Virus record (IMG/VR): IMGVR_UViG_3300042923_001163
Span: 1 to 46,440 of that record
Origin: a virus
Strand: one strand, 5' to 3'
DNA: 46,440 nt
Shown here: positions 14,508 through 23,876 of the stretch, piece after piece
Layout: each line of letters opens with the position of its first letter
Position numbering within the stretch: the first letter of the stretch is position 1
Notes under the pieces: generated by a model
Told to the model about the DNA's origin: nothing
The model's database searches: none
The model's input: the letters and a program-made list of their open reading frames with translations, nothing else
Translations under genes and position numbers: made by a program

Positions 14508-17351
14508 TTAAATATTGAAATTACAATCAATTTTAACTCTATTGTACATTGCTATAGAACCAGTATAATTAGGATGTATACCATCTCCAAAGAAACTTGC
14601 ATTATAACCTTGTGATACTTCATTATTTATTGCTGTAGCTACATCAAACTTACAACCTAAAACACCTACTTGGTCTATTGTATTGTTTCTTGTTATATAA
14701 TCGTAAGTTGCAACATTTGAAGCACAAGGTATATGATTTAAAATCAATTCAATTCCATTATTATCACATAAGCTTTTAATCTGCTGATATTTTTCAAGTG
14801 CATTTGAAGCGTTAGTTCCATTTGTTCCGATTGTAACAAAAAGTATTTTTGGTTTTATTTTGGAGAATTCGCTATCAAACTTAGCAATTACAGTATCAAT
14901 AGTATCAGATGAACCAGCGGAAATAAGACAATTCCCAATTTTATTTCTAAGCATTTCAGCAAATCTATTGGCAAGTGAATCATCGCCTGATAAATTTGAC
15001 ATACCAAGACCCTCTGTAATACTATCTCCAACAAAGCAAACAAGTGGTTCATTCATTATTGCTACATTTAATTCGTGTACAATTGGTGGTGTTACACCAG
15101 CTCCCCAAGTAAGTGCATAATATTGAATTTGTGTACCTCCACTCCACCCTTGTAATGAGAGTTCACACTTTTCACCTGTTTTAAAATCTATAATCCTAAT
15201 ATAAAATGTGTAGTCATCCTTCTCAACTTCTATTATATATTTATTTCCACTAACAATATTAAAAGGAACTACCTTACTTGCTACTACAGTATTTGTGATA
15301 TATCTGTTTACATTGGAAAACATTTTTAATAATTTATTTGGCACATCTATTGAGTACATAGATTCATTTGGAACTGCACCTGTTGTAATTGTTCTCATGA
15401 AGTGGACATTTAAAACAGTATCCGAATACAAGGTAGTAATAAATCTAGCAATTCTCTTATCTGCTTCATATAATTTATTAAGTTTTAAATAGTTGGTAAG
15501 TACATTATTAACATAACCACCTAATGCTGTAGGTTGAGCCTTTTTATTAATTGTGTCTATTGTCCAATTTTCAACAGAAAAATCACTTGTACTTGTAAAA
15601 TCATTATGATAAACATTTTTATATGGTTTTGATTTTGTGCCTTTTAAAACAGTAACATCGTTTTGAAGGGTCTTTATTGCTTCATTATGTTCTTTTATCT
15701 GTTCACCTTTAAATTTTACGTATATGTCTGATTGAAGAGCTGAATATAGTTTACAATATACCCCATACGCCCCTCCTGATGTGGAAACATATGAGTTTGC
15801 TGCATCGCTTGAAGAAGTCCATATCCCATATTTATAATTTTCCGTTGTTGGTATGGTAATACCCCCACCACTATATGTCCCGACTTGCTGTACGTCTACT
15901 GTTTCATTTGCGAATACAGTAACTGCATAATATTTGCCAGTAATTGTGGTATATGGTGTAGTTAAAACAAGGATTTTTTCCTGTCCATTCGTTAATGCCA
16001 ACCATTCGGCTATAGGTATACTAAAAGATTGTATTAGCCTTGCACTTGAGATTGAAGTGGCACTATCTGTTTCATATAAATTTACCGTTACTGACGTAGA
16101 GGTATATGATGATTTTATAGTTGTTGAACTTCTTTTCACAGCAATTTGAACAATTTGAGTTAATGCAGTCTGAACAATTGCACCCCAACCCTTTGCAGTT
16201 CCAACAGCCAAAGAGTTTATATATCCTCCTGAACCATTTTCCTCTGAATTTTTATCATATGTGCCTACTTTTTTAATTAAAGCAATATCATTAGTATTAG
16301 ATGTTTGCTGAGTTTGCAAGGATTTTATAGCATCATCATGTTCTTTTATCTGTTTTCCTTTAATCTTTATAAGTTTAGTTGGATTAGTAGATTGATTTAA
16401 TCTAAAATATAATCCACTTTTATTTGTTGTAGCAGTATAAGTAGTATTGGTATTTTCTTGACACATATATCCTTTTACATATTGTGAGTTTGTTCCTCCT
16501 GTTTCATTTACATGAGCTATGTCGACTCCTACAGTAGAAAATACTGTTACTGCATAGTATTTGCCTGCGACAACAGTATAAGGTGTGGTTAATGCAAGAA
16601 CTAAATCTTGGTTGTTTGCTAAAGCTGTCCATGTAGCTATTGGAACACTAAACTCTTGAATCACAGTTCCACCAGATAAAGACGAAGAAGAATTTAACTC
16701 AATCAACCTTACAGTAATGTTGGTAATACTACCATAATTTAATGAGTATTGAGTATTTCTTTTTAAAACTATCTGGGTAATTTGGCTTAAAGTAGTAGAT
16801 ACTATCGCTCCCCAACCTTTTAGATTACTAGTGTTCAGAACATAAGTAGCATTACCATTTTCTTCAGCTCCATCATAAAAAACTCCATTAGCATCCATAG
16901 GCATTAACCTGTCATTTAATACAACACCATTTCCTCTAGCTTGTATTAACTCTGTATCTTTTACCCCATCTCCATTGTGGGCAATAATATTATTTATTTG
17001 GTTGCCTATATTTGCAACATTAGTGTTTGTTTCACTTAAATCAGATTGTTTCGCCTTTTCATTCAATTGTTCGTTAATTTTATTAACTCTTTCACCTGCT
17101 GAGGCGTACTGAATATTATTTACCTCATCAAATTTCAAATCCTGAATCTCAAGATCTTTACCTTCTGGAGCATTTACTAAGTTATCAATTCTATTATCAT
17201 TTGCTTCTACTTTTGCTTTTGCTTGATTAGCTATTTCTATGGCTTCATCTTGACGATTGTATACAGTTTCAATTCCATTTGCGATATTTTCTCTAACTTC
17301 TTTGCCATATACAGCGGTTTTGATACGATTAATAATATCACTTATTGCCAT
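14508..17351 (-). CDS. Tail fibre protein with C-terminal SGNH hydrolase
   Basis: A 947-aa tail fibre. N-terminus: a short anchor (TAVYGKEVRENIANGIETVY) and a coiled coil to about residue 130. Middle: two repeats of about 110 residues (start GWGAIV near 180 and near 390), each with beta-rich pattern ending in TTPYT...GKYYAVTVF. C-terminus: an SGNH/GDSL hydrolase with GDS (Ser777), GTN (842-844) and DGIH (Asp923, His926) visible, so it is likely active. Such domains remove acetyl or other esters from surface glycans, letting the phage reach its receptor. It starts one base from the distal tail gene's end. Confidence 0.82.
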   Translation of the reverse strand: MAISDIINRIKTAVYGKEVRENIANGIETVYNRQDEAIEIANQAKAKVEANDNRIDNLVNAPEGKDLEIQDLKFDEVNNIQYASAGERVNKINEQLNEKAKQSDLSETNTNVANIGNQINNIIAHNGDGVKDTELIQARGNGVVLNDRLMPMDANGVFYDGAEENGNATYVLNTSNLKGWGAIVSTTLSQITQIVLKRNTQYSLNYGSITNITVRLIELNSSSSLSGGTVIQEFSVPIATWTALANNQDLVLALTTPYTVVAGKYYAVTVFSTVGVDIAHVNETGGTNSQYVKGYMCQENTNTTYTATTNKSGLYFRLNQSTNPTKLIKIKGKQIKEHDDAIKSLQTQQTSNTNDIALIKKVGTYDKNSEENGSGGYINSLAVGTAKGWGAIVQTALTQIVQIAVKRSSTTIKSSYTSTSVTVNLYETDSATSISSARLIQSFSIPIAEWLALTNGQEKILVLTTPYTTITGKYYAVTVFANETVDVQQVGTYSGGGITIPTTENYKYGIWTSSSDAANSYVSTSGGAYGVYCKLYSALQSDIYVKFKGEQIKEHNEAIKTLQNDVTVLKGTKSKPYKNVYHNDFTSTSDFSVENWTIDTINKKAQPTALGGYVNNVLTNYLKLNKLYEADKRIARFITTLYSDTVLNVHFMRTITTGAVPNESMYSIDVPNKLLKMFSNVNRYITNTVVASKVVPFNIVSGNKYIIEVEKDDYTFYIRIIDFKTGEKCELSLQGWSGGTQIQYYALTWGAGVTPPIVHELNVAIMNEPLVCFVGDSITEGLGMSNLSGDDSLANRFAEMLRNKIGNCLISAGSSDTIDTVIAKFDSEFSKIKPKILFVTIGTNGTNASNALEKYQQIKSLCDNNGIELILNHIPCASNVATYDYITRNNTIDQVGVLGCKFDVATAINNEVSQGYNASFFGDGIHPNYTGSIAMYNRVKIDCNFNI

Positions 17352-18052
17352 TATAACAGCTCCTTTCTAAACATAAATTTAATGTGCCCTGTGCCATTTA
17401 CAGTAATTTGATTTAGTCCTGGTTGTAGTCTAAATCTCCAATTCCTATTATCACCGGCAATAAAATTAGCAGTATAACTATTTAATATTACAGTCATACT
17501 GCTACTACAATTTACAACAGGTACTATATTTCTTCCTGGATTGTAAAGATTAATAATTTTACTTCCAGCAACATCAAATTCAGTATCTTGAACATAATCA
17601 GTTTCAAAGTTAAAGGTATCCCATGTATCATCGCCTACTAAGTTAATACTTTGTTTGAATGGTTCTGCTATAAATTCAAATTGAAGTCTGCCACCTCTAG
17701 CTCGAAAAGTATCAAAAGAAGGAGCTTGCTCCACCTTGGCCATATACTTCATGTCAGGTTCTCCAGTGTATATAAGTTCATGCTTTCCACTTAACAGCCA
17801 TTCTAATAGATTGCTATATTTAATCATCATAAGAGCTGTGTTTTTGCAACGATACTCAATGCTGCATAGTATATTCCTTTCACTATACACTGTCTCCCCA
17901 TTACTTCCTATTGTTGAGAAGTCATAGGTTCCATGCATATACGGCACATCTTCTTTAATAATCTTTTGCGCAGGAGGCTGAGGTTTAAAATAATTAAGAA
18001 TAACATCAAAGTTAGAATAATTCCATTTACCATTAAATATTATTTCGTTCAT
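17351..18052 (-). CDS. Distal tail protein (Dit, Sipho_tail family)
   Basis: A 233-aa protein with the Dit pattern: an N-terminal beta barrel with EDVPYMHGTYDFS and later a galectin-like half (GRNIVPVVNCSSSMTVIL...GLNQITVNG). It forms the hub ring joining tail tube to tip. It overlaps the end of the tape measure gene by four bases. Confidence 0.88.
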   Translation of the reverse strand: MNEIIFNGKWNYSNFDVILNYFKPQPPAQKIIKEDVPYMHGTYDFSTIGSNGETVYSERNILCSIEYRCKNTALMMIKYSNLLEWLLSGKHELIYTGEPDMKYMAKVEQAPSFDTFRARGGRLQFEFIAEPFKQSINLVGDDTWDTFNFETDYVQDTEFDVAGSKIINLYNPGRNIVPVVNCSSSMTVILNSYTANFIAGDNRNWRFRLQPGLNQITVNGTGHIKFMFRKELL

Positions 18053-21000
18053 CCTATCCCTTGCCCCCTTGCTCCAAATTTAACATTAAACCCTTGTATT
18101 TTATTAGCATGACTTGATGTTGCCTCCGCTACTTTCTCACTATCCATATATATAGGAATGATTATAGGTGTATCATTACTACTCTGTCCTATTCCGCTCA
18201 ATATGCTTCTTGCAACTTCTTCAGCAGTTTTTCTTACTATAGATTCACTTTGAGCATGATTTTTTATTTTGCTTCCTGCTGGCAAATTAATAAGTTCATA
18301 CCCTTTTTCGTTGTAATAAGTTAATCCGCCTGGAAAATAATTTGTACCTAGAGCATTCATAGGTATACCACTATATTCATATTGTATAGGACTATTTGTA
18401 TAATCCTGAGTAGAGTTATGTTTAGTAGTTACTTCCATAGTTTTTTTATTGAAAGAAAGATTATTCCACCAAGTTTTAACTTTATCCCAAGCTGTCATTA
18501 TTGTACCGGTTTGAAAGTTAACTTCCTTTTCAACATCTGGATTCATTTGTCTAAGTTTATCAATAACTCCAATTCTCATTTCTTCAGCTTTTTCTATTGT
18601 GCTATCCTTCTGTCTAGTAGCATCCCTAATCGCTATATCTGCTTGTTCTGCGGTTATAACTTTACTTTCATCTCTCATCTTTATGATAGATGCTACTGTT
18701 TTATCATATTGTTCATTAGCCGCATTTACGGCTTTATCTCTTGTGGTATTGGCATTTTTAACAACCTCTGCAGATTGCTCAGCTGTTATTCTGCTGCTAT
18801 AACTTTTTAATCTTTCTAATATTACTTTGCTTTCCACTTCTGTTTCAGAAAGACTTTGAATCGCATTTTTCTTCATATTGTCTTTGATATTACTAATAAT
18901 ATTATTTTCTTCTTCAGTAGTCTTCCTATTGGCTGCTGCAGCTCTATCTAGTATAACCTGAATTTCTTTCGTTCCCTGGTCTACTATACCCTTTTGAAAC
19001 TCAGCATTTTCTTTAAGCTTTCTAAGAGCTTCAGCCTCCTCTATGTCTGCAAGTGCACCACTTTCTTTAAAAAATGTTTGCATAGTAGCATACGTATCAC
19101 TATATTTTTTATCTATACCAGCTTTTATTTGATTGCCCATTTCATTAAATTTACTCGTAAGTGAATTGGCTGTCTCAGAAGTTATAGTACTAGAATTTAC
19201 ATATAGGTCAGTCATTACTTTAGTAACTTCATCATCCATTTTTATGTATGCTCCAACTGCAGTTTTAGTAGCTTCTGATATTTTAGTAACACTAGTTTCT
19301 GTCTGTGTAGCCATGTCCATACTTGAATTCGAAACATCTTTCGCAGTAACTTCTACTCTGTCAGCGAAAAGGTCAACTGCTGGAACAGTTTCTTCCTGTA
19401 ATCCTTTATAAACTAAATACCCCGCTCCTGCTATAGCAACACCTGCAGCTACATATGGTGCTGCTGCTAAAGCTACAGTTCCTAAACCATTTGCTAAGGC
19501 ACCAAACCCTGCAGTTCCTCCGGCTGTTCCGGCAACTGCTCCTGCTGCAGATGTAGCAACTTTTGCAGCACCTAACGAACTGCTTACTTTACCAATTGTG
19601 CCAACTAAAGAGCCGACTACTGATATAAATTTCCCGGTTATACCTAGCAAAGGTCCTGCTGCTGCAGTCACTAAACCTATCTTTATTATTAAATCTTTTT
19701 GTTCATCATTTAGGCTATCTAACCAGTCAACTATTTTGCCTGTTATATTTAATCCTTTTTCCATTAGTGGGATTAATTTAACACCAAGTTCAGTTGCTTG
19801 TTGTTTTATTCTTTCAGTTTGTATCCTTAGTTTATTAGTTGGAGAATCCATTGTTCTTGAAAGGTCACCTTGTGCTTTGGCTGTTAATTCCATGATGAGA
19901 CCATACCTGGCCTGTACCTTTGTAGCATCATCAAGCTCTTCGGTTTTAGTTTTTATCTTTCCGAATGAATCAGTAACAGCTTTACCGTGCTTATCTAAAA
20001 CAGGTATTTGCCTGATAAGACCTTTTTCTAAAGCGTAATTTTTAATTGCAGTTTCATTAATTACTATTCCTAACTGTTTAAGTGGCTCAGCTTCTCCAGA
20101 TATACCAGCTCTAAGTTTGTCAAATGCCTGGCTTGGATCTAAATTATAAAAACTAGCCATGTCATATGCTAGTTTACTAAACGAAGTAGACATTTCATAA
20201 GCTTTTTCCTCTGTCTGTCCCATGGCTGTTAACATGACATTGAAAGTACCAACATTTTTTCTGAGTTCATATGCATTAAGTCCTAATGATTTTGCTGTTT
20301 CATCAGTCCATTTTCTTGCTGTTTGAGACATTTTTCCCATAGATACTTCGAATAAATTTTCACTTTCTATTGTATCCATAGCCATTTTTGTTGCTGCTGT
20401 ACCAACTGCTAAGATTGGTAAGGTAACACCTACTGATAAAGTATTACCTGCGCTGCTTACCTTATTTCCAAAGTTTTTTATACTTTCACCTGAAGTTTCT
20501 AGCGCCTTGCCAGCTTTAAGCCACTTACTTTCGGCAGTTGAAAGTTCTGAATTAGCTTTTTTAAGTTCTCCCTGAAGTTTAACAAGCTCAGTTTCAGTCT
20601 TTTTCAAATCCGTAGTGTGATTATTTATAGCATTTATATTAGATTTGACTACATTTTCTTTTTCTTTATATGCTTCTTTGGTTTTATCTAATTCTACTTT
20701 AAGTTTTCTTGATTCTTCACTTTCTTCACTATAAAGTTTTATAGATTCTTTGTACTTGGCGTTTAGATCATCCTTTTTTTTACCCAATTCAGATAGCTCT
20801 GCTTTATTCTTATTAAGATTATTGTTATTATCATCTATACTTTTGCTGTAAAGTGCCATCTTATCTTTAACATTACTAATCTGCTTTGCGAGTGCTTCTT
20901 GCTTATATTTCAAGTCATCAGTATTCCCACCAAATGAGTTTACTCTTTCTCCTGCAAGTTTGATTTCACTTTGGGTAAGTTTCATCTGCTTATTTATATC

Positions 21001-21075
21001 GCTAAGTGATTTATTGAAACCATCATCTTTAATTGTGAATATAGTACTTACTCGTTTAACCACATTATCTGCCAT
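18049..21075 (-). CDS. Tail tape measure protein
   Basis: A 1008-aa protein with long coiled coils (residues about 30-200 and 690-860), a tape-measure core (WTDETAKSLGLNAYELRKNVG, ELTAKAQGDLSRTMDSPTNKL) near 250-440, and a hydrophobic region near 460-580 that may form membrane segments during DNA entry. Its length sets tail length; the tail would be roughly 150 nm by the usual 1.5 Å per residue rule. It follows the frameshifted chaperone gene, the classic order. Confidence 0.92.
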   Translation of the reverse strand: MADNVVKRVSTIFTIKDDGFNKSLSDINKQMKLTQSEIKLAGERVNSFGGNTDDLKYKQEALAKQISNVKDKMALYSKSIDDNNNNLNKNKAELSELGKKKDDLNAKYKESIKLYSEESEESRKLKVELDKTKEAYKEKENVVKSNINAINNHTTDLKKTETELVKLQGELKKANSELSTAESKWLKAGKALETSGESIKNFGNKVSSAGNTLSVGVTLPILAVGTAATKMAMDTIESENLFEVSMGKMSQTARKWTDETAKSLGLNAYELRKNVGTFNVMLTAMGQTEEKAYEMSTSFSKLAYDMASFYNLDPSQAFDKLRAGISGEAEPLKQLGIVINETAIKNYALEKGLIRQIPVLDKHGKAVTDSFGKIKTKTEELDDATKVQARYGLIMELTAKAQGDLSRTMDSPTNKLRIQTERIKQQATELGVKLIPLMEKGLNITGKIVDWLDSLNDEQKDLIIKIGLVTAAAGPLLGITGKFISVVGSLVGTIGKVSSSLGAAKVATSAAGAVAGTAGGTAGFGALANGLGTVALAAAPYVAAGVAIAGAGYLVYKGLQEETVPAVDLFADRVEVTAKDVSNSSMDMATQTETSVTKISEATKTAVGAYIKMDDEVTKVMTDLYVNSSTITSETANSLTSKFNEMGNQIKAGIDKKYSDTYATMQTFFKESGALADIEEAEALRKLKENAEFQKGIVDQGTKEIQVILDRAAAANRKTTEEENNIISNIKDNMKKNAIQSLSETEVESKVILERLKSYSSRITAEQSAEVVKNANTTRDKAVNAANEQYDKTVASIIKMRDESKVITAEQADIAIRDATRQKDSTIEKAEEMRIGVIDKLRQMNPDVEKEVNFQTGTIMTAWDKVKTWWNNLSFNKKTMEVTTKHNSTQDYTNSPIQYEYSGIPMNALGTNYFPGGLTYYNEKGYELINLPAGSKIKNHAQSESIVRKTAEEVARSILSGIGQSSNDTPIIIPIYMDSEKVAEATSSHANKIQGFNVKFGARGQGIG

Positions 21076-21087
21076 GCTCTTGCCTCC

Positions 21088-21701
21088 TTAGAAGAATATA
21101 GAAAGATTATCTGAAATTACAACTTCTTCTGCTTCCTCTGCTTCTTCAGGCATAATCCTATTAAAAACATCTATAAGAATTTTCTTTTCGTAGTTTTCAT
21201 TCATTCTATTAAGTTGACTTATGATTCTTGGACTAGAGTTTAAAAATTCATTATAGGTCATTTGTAATTTAAACTTTGATATGAAATAAAAATAATCCCA
21301 GAAGGCTACAAAATCTAATTGTTTTTTGCTTCTGGGATTTGAACGTTTTTTGGGTTTTCCTCAGTTGTTAAGGGATCGCTAAATTCAGAGTTTAGAAGTT
21401 CAAATACAACGGATGCCATAGTTGTTACACGTGTCCACTTCATACCCAATATATTTTGTTCTATTTCTTCAATAGTTAAATCATCTTCAGCCATAGATTG
21501 TATTAAAACAGGAAGATGCTCTACTCGTTTCTCTATATCATTAACAAATTCGTCCATTACAGCAAATGCATTTCCGGTGTTTTTATGAAGCTTCTTAAAT
21601 GCTTTAAAATCGGGAATAAGCTTTATCTCCTTTTCTCTGCATTTAATGGTTATTGTTCTAATTTCATCTAACATATAAATTCCTCCCAAAATTAAAGGCA
21701 A
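21088..21701 (-). CDS. Tail assembly chaperone, GT-type -1 frameshift product
   Basis: The frame after the G stop continues in the -1 frame for about 75 codons to a stop at 21088-21090 (LDFVAFWDYFYFISK... to ...SDNLSIFF). The slip site A AAA AAC reads 21327-21321 in frame with the upstream gene; a -1 shift there joins both parts. The downstream part has no start codon or ribosome site of its own. As in lambda gpG/gpGT, the longer form recruits the tape measure to the growing tail. The tape measure gene begins 12 bases later. Confidence 0.9.
21315..21701 (-). CDS. Tail assembly chaperone, short (G-type) form
   Basis: A 128-aa helical protein between the major tail protein and tape measure genes, ending at 21315. 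Residues 12-115 form the conserved helical part (KCREKEIKLIPDFKAFKKL...). The likely start is the later ATG at 21674 (MLDEIRTI, residue 10, GGGAGG ahead). The last codons carry the slippery heptamer A AAA AAC that makes the longer form. Confidence 0.85.
   Translation of the reverse strand: MPLILGGIYMLDEIRTITIKCREKEIKLIPDFKAFKKLHKNTGNAFAVMDEFVNDIEKRVEHLPVLIQSMAEDDLTIEEIEQNILGMKWTRVTTMASVVFELLNSEFSDPLTTEENPKNVQIPEAKNN
21321..21327 (-). promoter_or_regulatory. Programmed -1 frameshift site A AAA AAC
   Basis: A canonical X XXY YYZ heptamer in the zero frame (gcA AAA AAC aat tag), nine bases from the stop. After slippage the frame reads CAA TTA GAT TTT GTA GCC. Downstream hairpins are possible but not obvious. 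Confidence 0.9.
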
Positions 21702-21718
21702 CTCAATTAAGAGTTGCC
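21697..21718 (-). terminator. Terminator after the major tail protein gene
   Basis: GGCAACTC, six-base loop, GAGTTGCC then TTTAATTTT on the minus strand. It reduces read-through into the low-level chaperone and tape measure genes. Confidence 0.8.
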
Positions 21719-21724
21719 AGTATT

Positions 21725-22306
21725 TTATGCTGCAGGTTTAACTTCTGCTTTAATAACTTCTGTACCCCATTTTGTGTCCCAAGTAGCTTTTTCAAAGTCT
21801 GTGTCATTACTTCTAACAGGGTACTTCCACATCCCATTTTTAAGTGGTAAGAATCTTCCTGTAAGTGTTTTAGATTGAAACTCAGGCTTTCCTTCTTTCG
21901 TTTTAGCTTTGTCCTCAGGTATATTGAATTTTCCTTTATATAAAGTTACGTACTCTGTTACTCCTCCACTCAAGGTTTTGTCAAACATTAAAGCTATATA
22001 AGGTTTAACATCGTTCGCATTATCAATATATCCACCAGTAGCGGCTTTCTTCTTACCAAGTATCTCTGAAATAATATCTGTTGGAATATCTGTTATGTCT
22101 AGGGATACCTCTATTTCTCCTAGTGCACTGTCTATATCCCATTCTTGATTTTCTGCATATATACTTCCTGTCTCTTCTTTAGGTGATACTGTTATTTCTC
22201 TTAATCCAGGAAAGTATTTAACTGCAGCATAAGTTTCTAATTCCTCGTCTGTCATAATTGCATAATACAATTTATTTAGACCGTTTATAACTGTTCTTTT
22301 TCCCAC
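21725..22306 (-). CDS. Major tail protein
   Basis: A 193-aa tail tube protein of the phi13-type group. Visible features: VINGLNKLYYAIMTDEE at the start, GSIYAENQEWDID, and a C-terminal region FQSKTLTGRFLPL. It forms stacked rings of the flexible tail. Its own terminator and place before the chaperone agree. Confidence 0.88.
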   Translation of the reverse strand: MGKRTVINGLNKLYYAIMTDEELETYAAVKYFPGLREITVSPKEETGSIYAENQEWDIDSALGEIEVSLDITDIPTDIISEILGKKKAATGGYIDNANDVKPYIALMFDKTLSGGVTEYVTLYKGKFNIPEDKAKTKEGKPEFQSKTLTGRFLPLKNGMWKYPVRSNDTDFEKATWDTKWGTEVIKAEVKPAA

Positions 22307-22320
22307 GCTTAATCATCCTT

Positions 22321-22686
22321 TCAATCTAACATTTTAGTATAAGTAAACCTTAAAGGTTTATGATAAAGTTTAGTATCAGATTCATATAAATCAGGACCAA
22401 GTCCACCATCGTATTTTTTTTCTTTTAAAACAGTTTTTACAGCTTCTTCAATTAGTGAGTAATCTTTAGGACTAAATATATCAACCTGAATAAAATATGT
22501 TACCGCTTTCTCAGTGTTTTCATCATGATATGCTTCTTGTTCATCATAAATTTCGTATTCAATATAAGCACCTGACGTGCTCTCTGGAGCGTGCAAGAAA
22601 TATATTTTTGGTTGTTCATCATTATCAAAACCTACAAGTTGAGTAATCCTTTCATCCAGCAAATCTGTTCTCAATGTTTTTTTCAC
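22321..22686 (-). CDS. Tail completion/minor capsid-type connector protein
   Basis: A 121-aa protein between the HK97 gp10-like gene and major tail protein gene. Pattern (FLHAPESTSGAYIEYEIYDE, then YFIQVDIFSPKDYSLIEEAVK) is typical of the DUF3168-like tail terminator/neck group that closes the tail end before joining the head. It abuts the upstream gene's stop by one base. Confidence 0.75.
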   Translation of the reverse strand: MKKTLRTDLLDERITQLVGFDNDEQPKIYFLHAPESTSGAYIEYEIYDEQEAYHDENTEKAVTYFIQVDIFSPKDYSLIEEAVKTVLKEKKYDGGLGPDLYESDTKLYHKPLRFTYTKMLD

Positions 22687-23039
22687 TATCTACTCAACTC
22701 CTTTATGGCAGTTTGAACCGCTTTATCAGCACTTTGGGTAACACCTTTTTCAAAGCTACCTACATTCGCCTTTTGTTTGCTAGTTCCATATTCCTGAAAC
22801 ATATCATAAAATTTATTAGAAGTTACAATTACGCTCATTCCTTCTTCAGTCTGCCTTATGCTCTGTTTAAGTCCTTTACGATACCTGCCTGTTTTCTTTG
22901 GAAGATTCGGTTCTATACCATCAATAAGTACATTACCAACTGCTTTTAATGCCTTTTTTTTCTTTGTATCACTTATCTCCATATCCGTAATTTCATCAAA
23001 AAAATCGTCAAACCCATCAACTTTATAAGATGTACTCAT
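22686..23039 (-). CDS. HK97 gp10-like neck protein
   Basis: A 117-aa protein with the gp10-type pattern (GNVLIDGIEPNLPKKTGRYRKGLKQS, then YDMFQEYGTSKQKAN). This family contributes to the head-tail joint or tail completion. It overlaps the upstream gene by four bases. Confidence 0.82.
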   Translation of the reverse strand: MSTSYKVDGFDDFFDEITDMEISDTKKKKALKAVGNVLIDGIEPNLPKKTGRYRKGLKQSIRQTEEGMSVIVTSNKFYDMFQEYGTSKQKANVGSFEKGVTQSADKAVQTAIKELSR

Positions 23040-23371
23040 TTTACTTTATCCTTATCAAGTATCTTAGCTTTAATTTCTATTTCAACATTTTTATAATCTA
23101 TATTGTCCGGAGGAGAAATGATTTCATAGTAGTTATCTCTAAATTTAATATAAAGGTCTGCAGTGATATTTGCATCATATCGGCATTTAAATTTAACAGT
23201 AGTTTCACTTTGAACAGCTTTAGCTTCCCAGAATTCCTTTCCAAAAAGATTTTTAACTGATGCCCATTTTTTGAACATTGGCGACCAAACTTTTTCTTGA
23301 AATCCAGAGTCATTAGTTATACTTTTAAACCTTCCGAACTCTATTCTCTTATTTAACTTTCCTGGATTCAT
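23036..23371 (-). CDS. Head closure/head-tail joining protein
   Basis: A 111-aa protein with the Phage_H_T_join pattern (MNPGKLNKRIEFGR...WSPMFKKWASVKN...FKCRYD). It plugs the portal after DNA packaging and docks the tail. A four-base overlap with the next gene shows coupled translation. Confidence 0.85.
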   Translation of the reverse strand: MNPGKLNKRIEFGRFKSITNDSGFQEKVWSPMFKKWASVKNLFGKEFWEAKAVQSETTVKFKCRYDANITADLYIKFRDNYYEIISPPDNIDYKNVEIEIKAKILDKDKVK

Positions 23372-23691
23372 ACATTACCACTACTTTCAGCTAATTCTGC
23401 TTCTTGAATTAGTTTCAATTTATAAACTTCAAGTTGCATGCATATGCTTATTAGGCCAGGATTAGATTCTGAACCTGTCCTATTCTCATATAAGTCAGTA
23501 ATTAAAATCTTTTGAGCCAACTTATATAGTTCAGTAATATCTTTATCATCAGGCTTTATATCCTCTTTTATTAATCCTGTACCTTGTTTTATAATAGCTC
23601 TGCTTGAAGCAAGAAGAGAGGATAAAGTATTATCCTCATCCTCTCCATCTATCCTTAGCCATTCCTTTATTTCTATTAGATCATCTTCCAT
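23368..23691 (-). CDS. Head-tail connector (gp6-like)
   Basis: A 107-aa helical protein with the gp6 pattern: EIKEWLRIDGEDEDNTLSSL at the start and KLAQKILITDLYENR in the middle. It forms the first connector ring below the portal. Confidence 0.88.
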   Translation of the reverse strand: MEDDLIEIKEWLRIDGEDEDNTLSSLLASSRAIIKQGTGLIKEDIKPDDKDITELYKLAQKILITDLYENRTGSESNPGLISICMQLEVYKLKLIQEAELAESSGNV

Positions 23692-23693
23692 GA

Positions 23694-23876
23694 CTATACA
23701 CCTTCTTGATCAGCTAATATGGCTGCTATTAAATCAGCCTTAAGCAAACTTGAATAACCTGTCATTCCTCGTTCTCTAGCAATATTTCTAAGTTGTTCAA
23801 CAGTCATAGCTTCAAGCTCTTCCTGAGTATAGATTATTGAGTCCCCTTCTATTGAAAGGGATTGACTAGGGTGCAA
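23694..23876 (-). CDS. Small HeH/LEM-type (Rho N-terminal-like) protein
   Basis: A 60-aa protein. Residues 18-56 (EELEAMTVEQLRNIARERG, then LKADLIAAILA) form the helix-extended-helix fold found in Rho N-terminal and SAP/LEM domains, which bind nucleic acids. It starts with TTG at 23876 inside the capsid gene end, AAAGG being 8 bases ahead. Small genes of this type are common between capsid and connector genes; role unknown. Confidence 0.6.
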   Translation of the reverse strand: MHPSQSLSIEGDSIIYTQEELEAMTVEQLRNIARERGMTGYSSLLKADLIAAILADQEGV

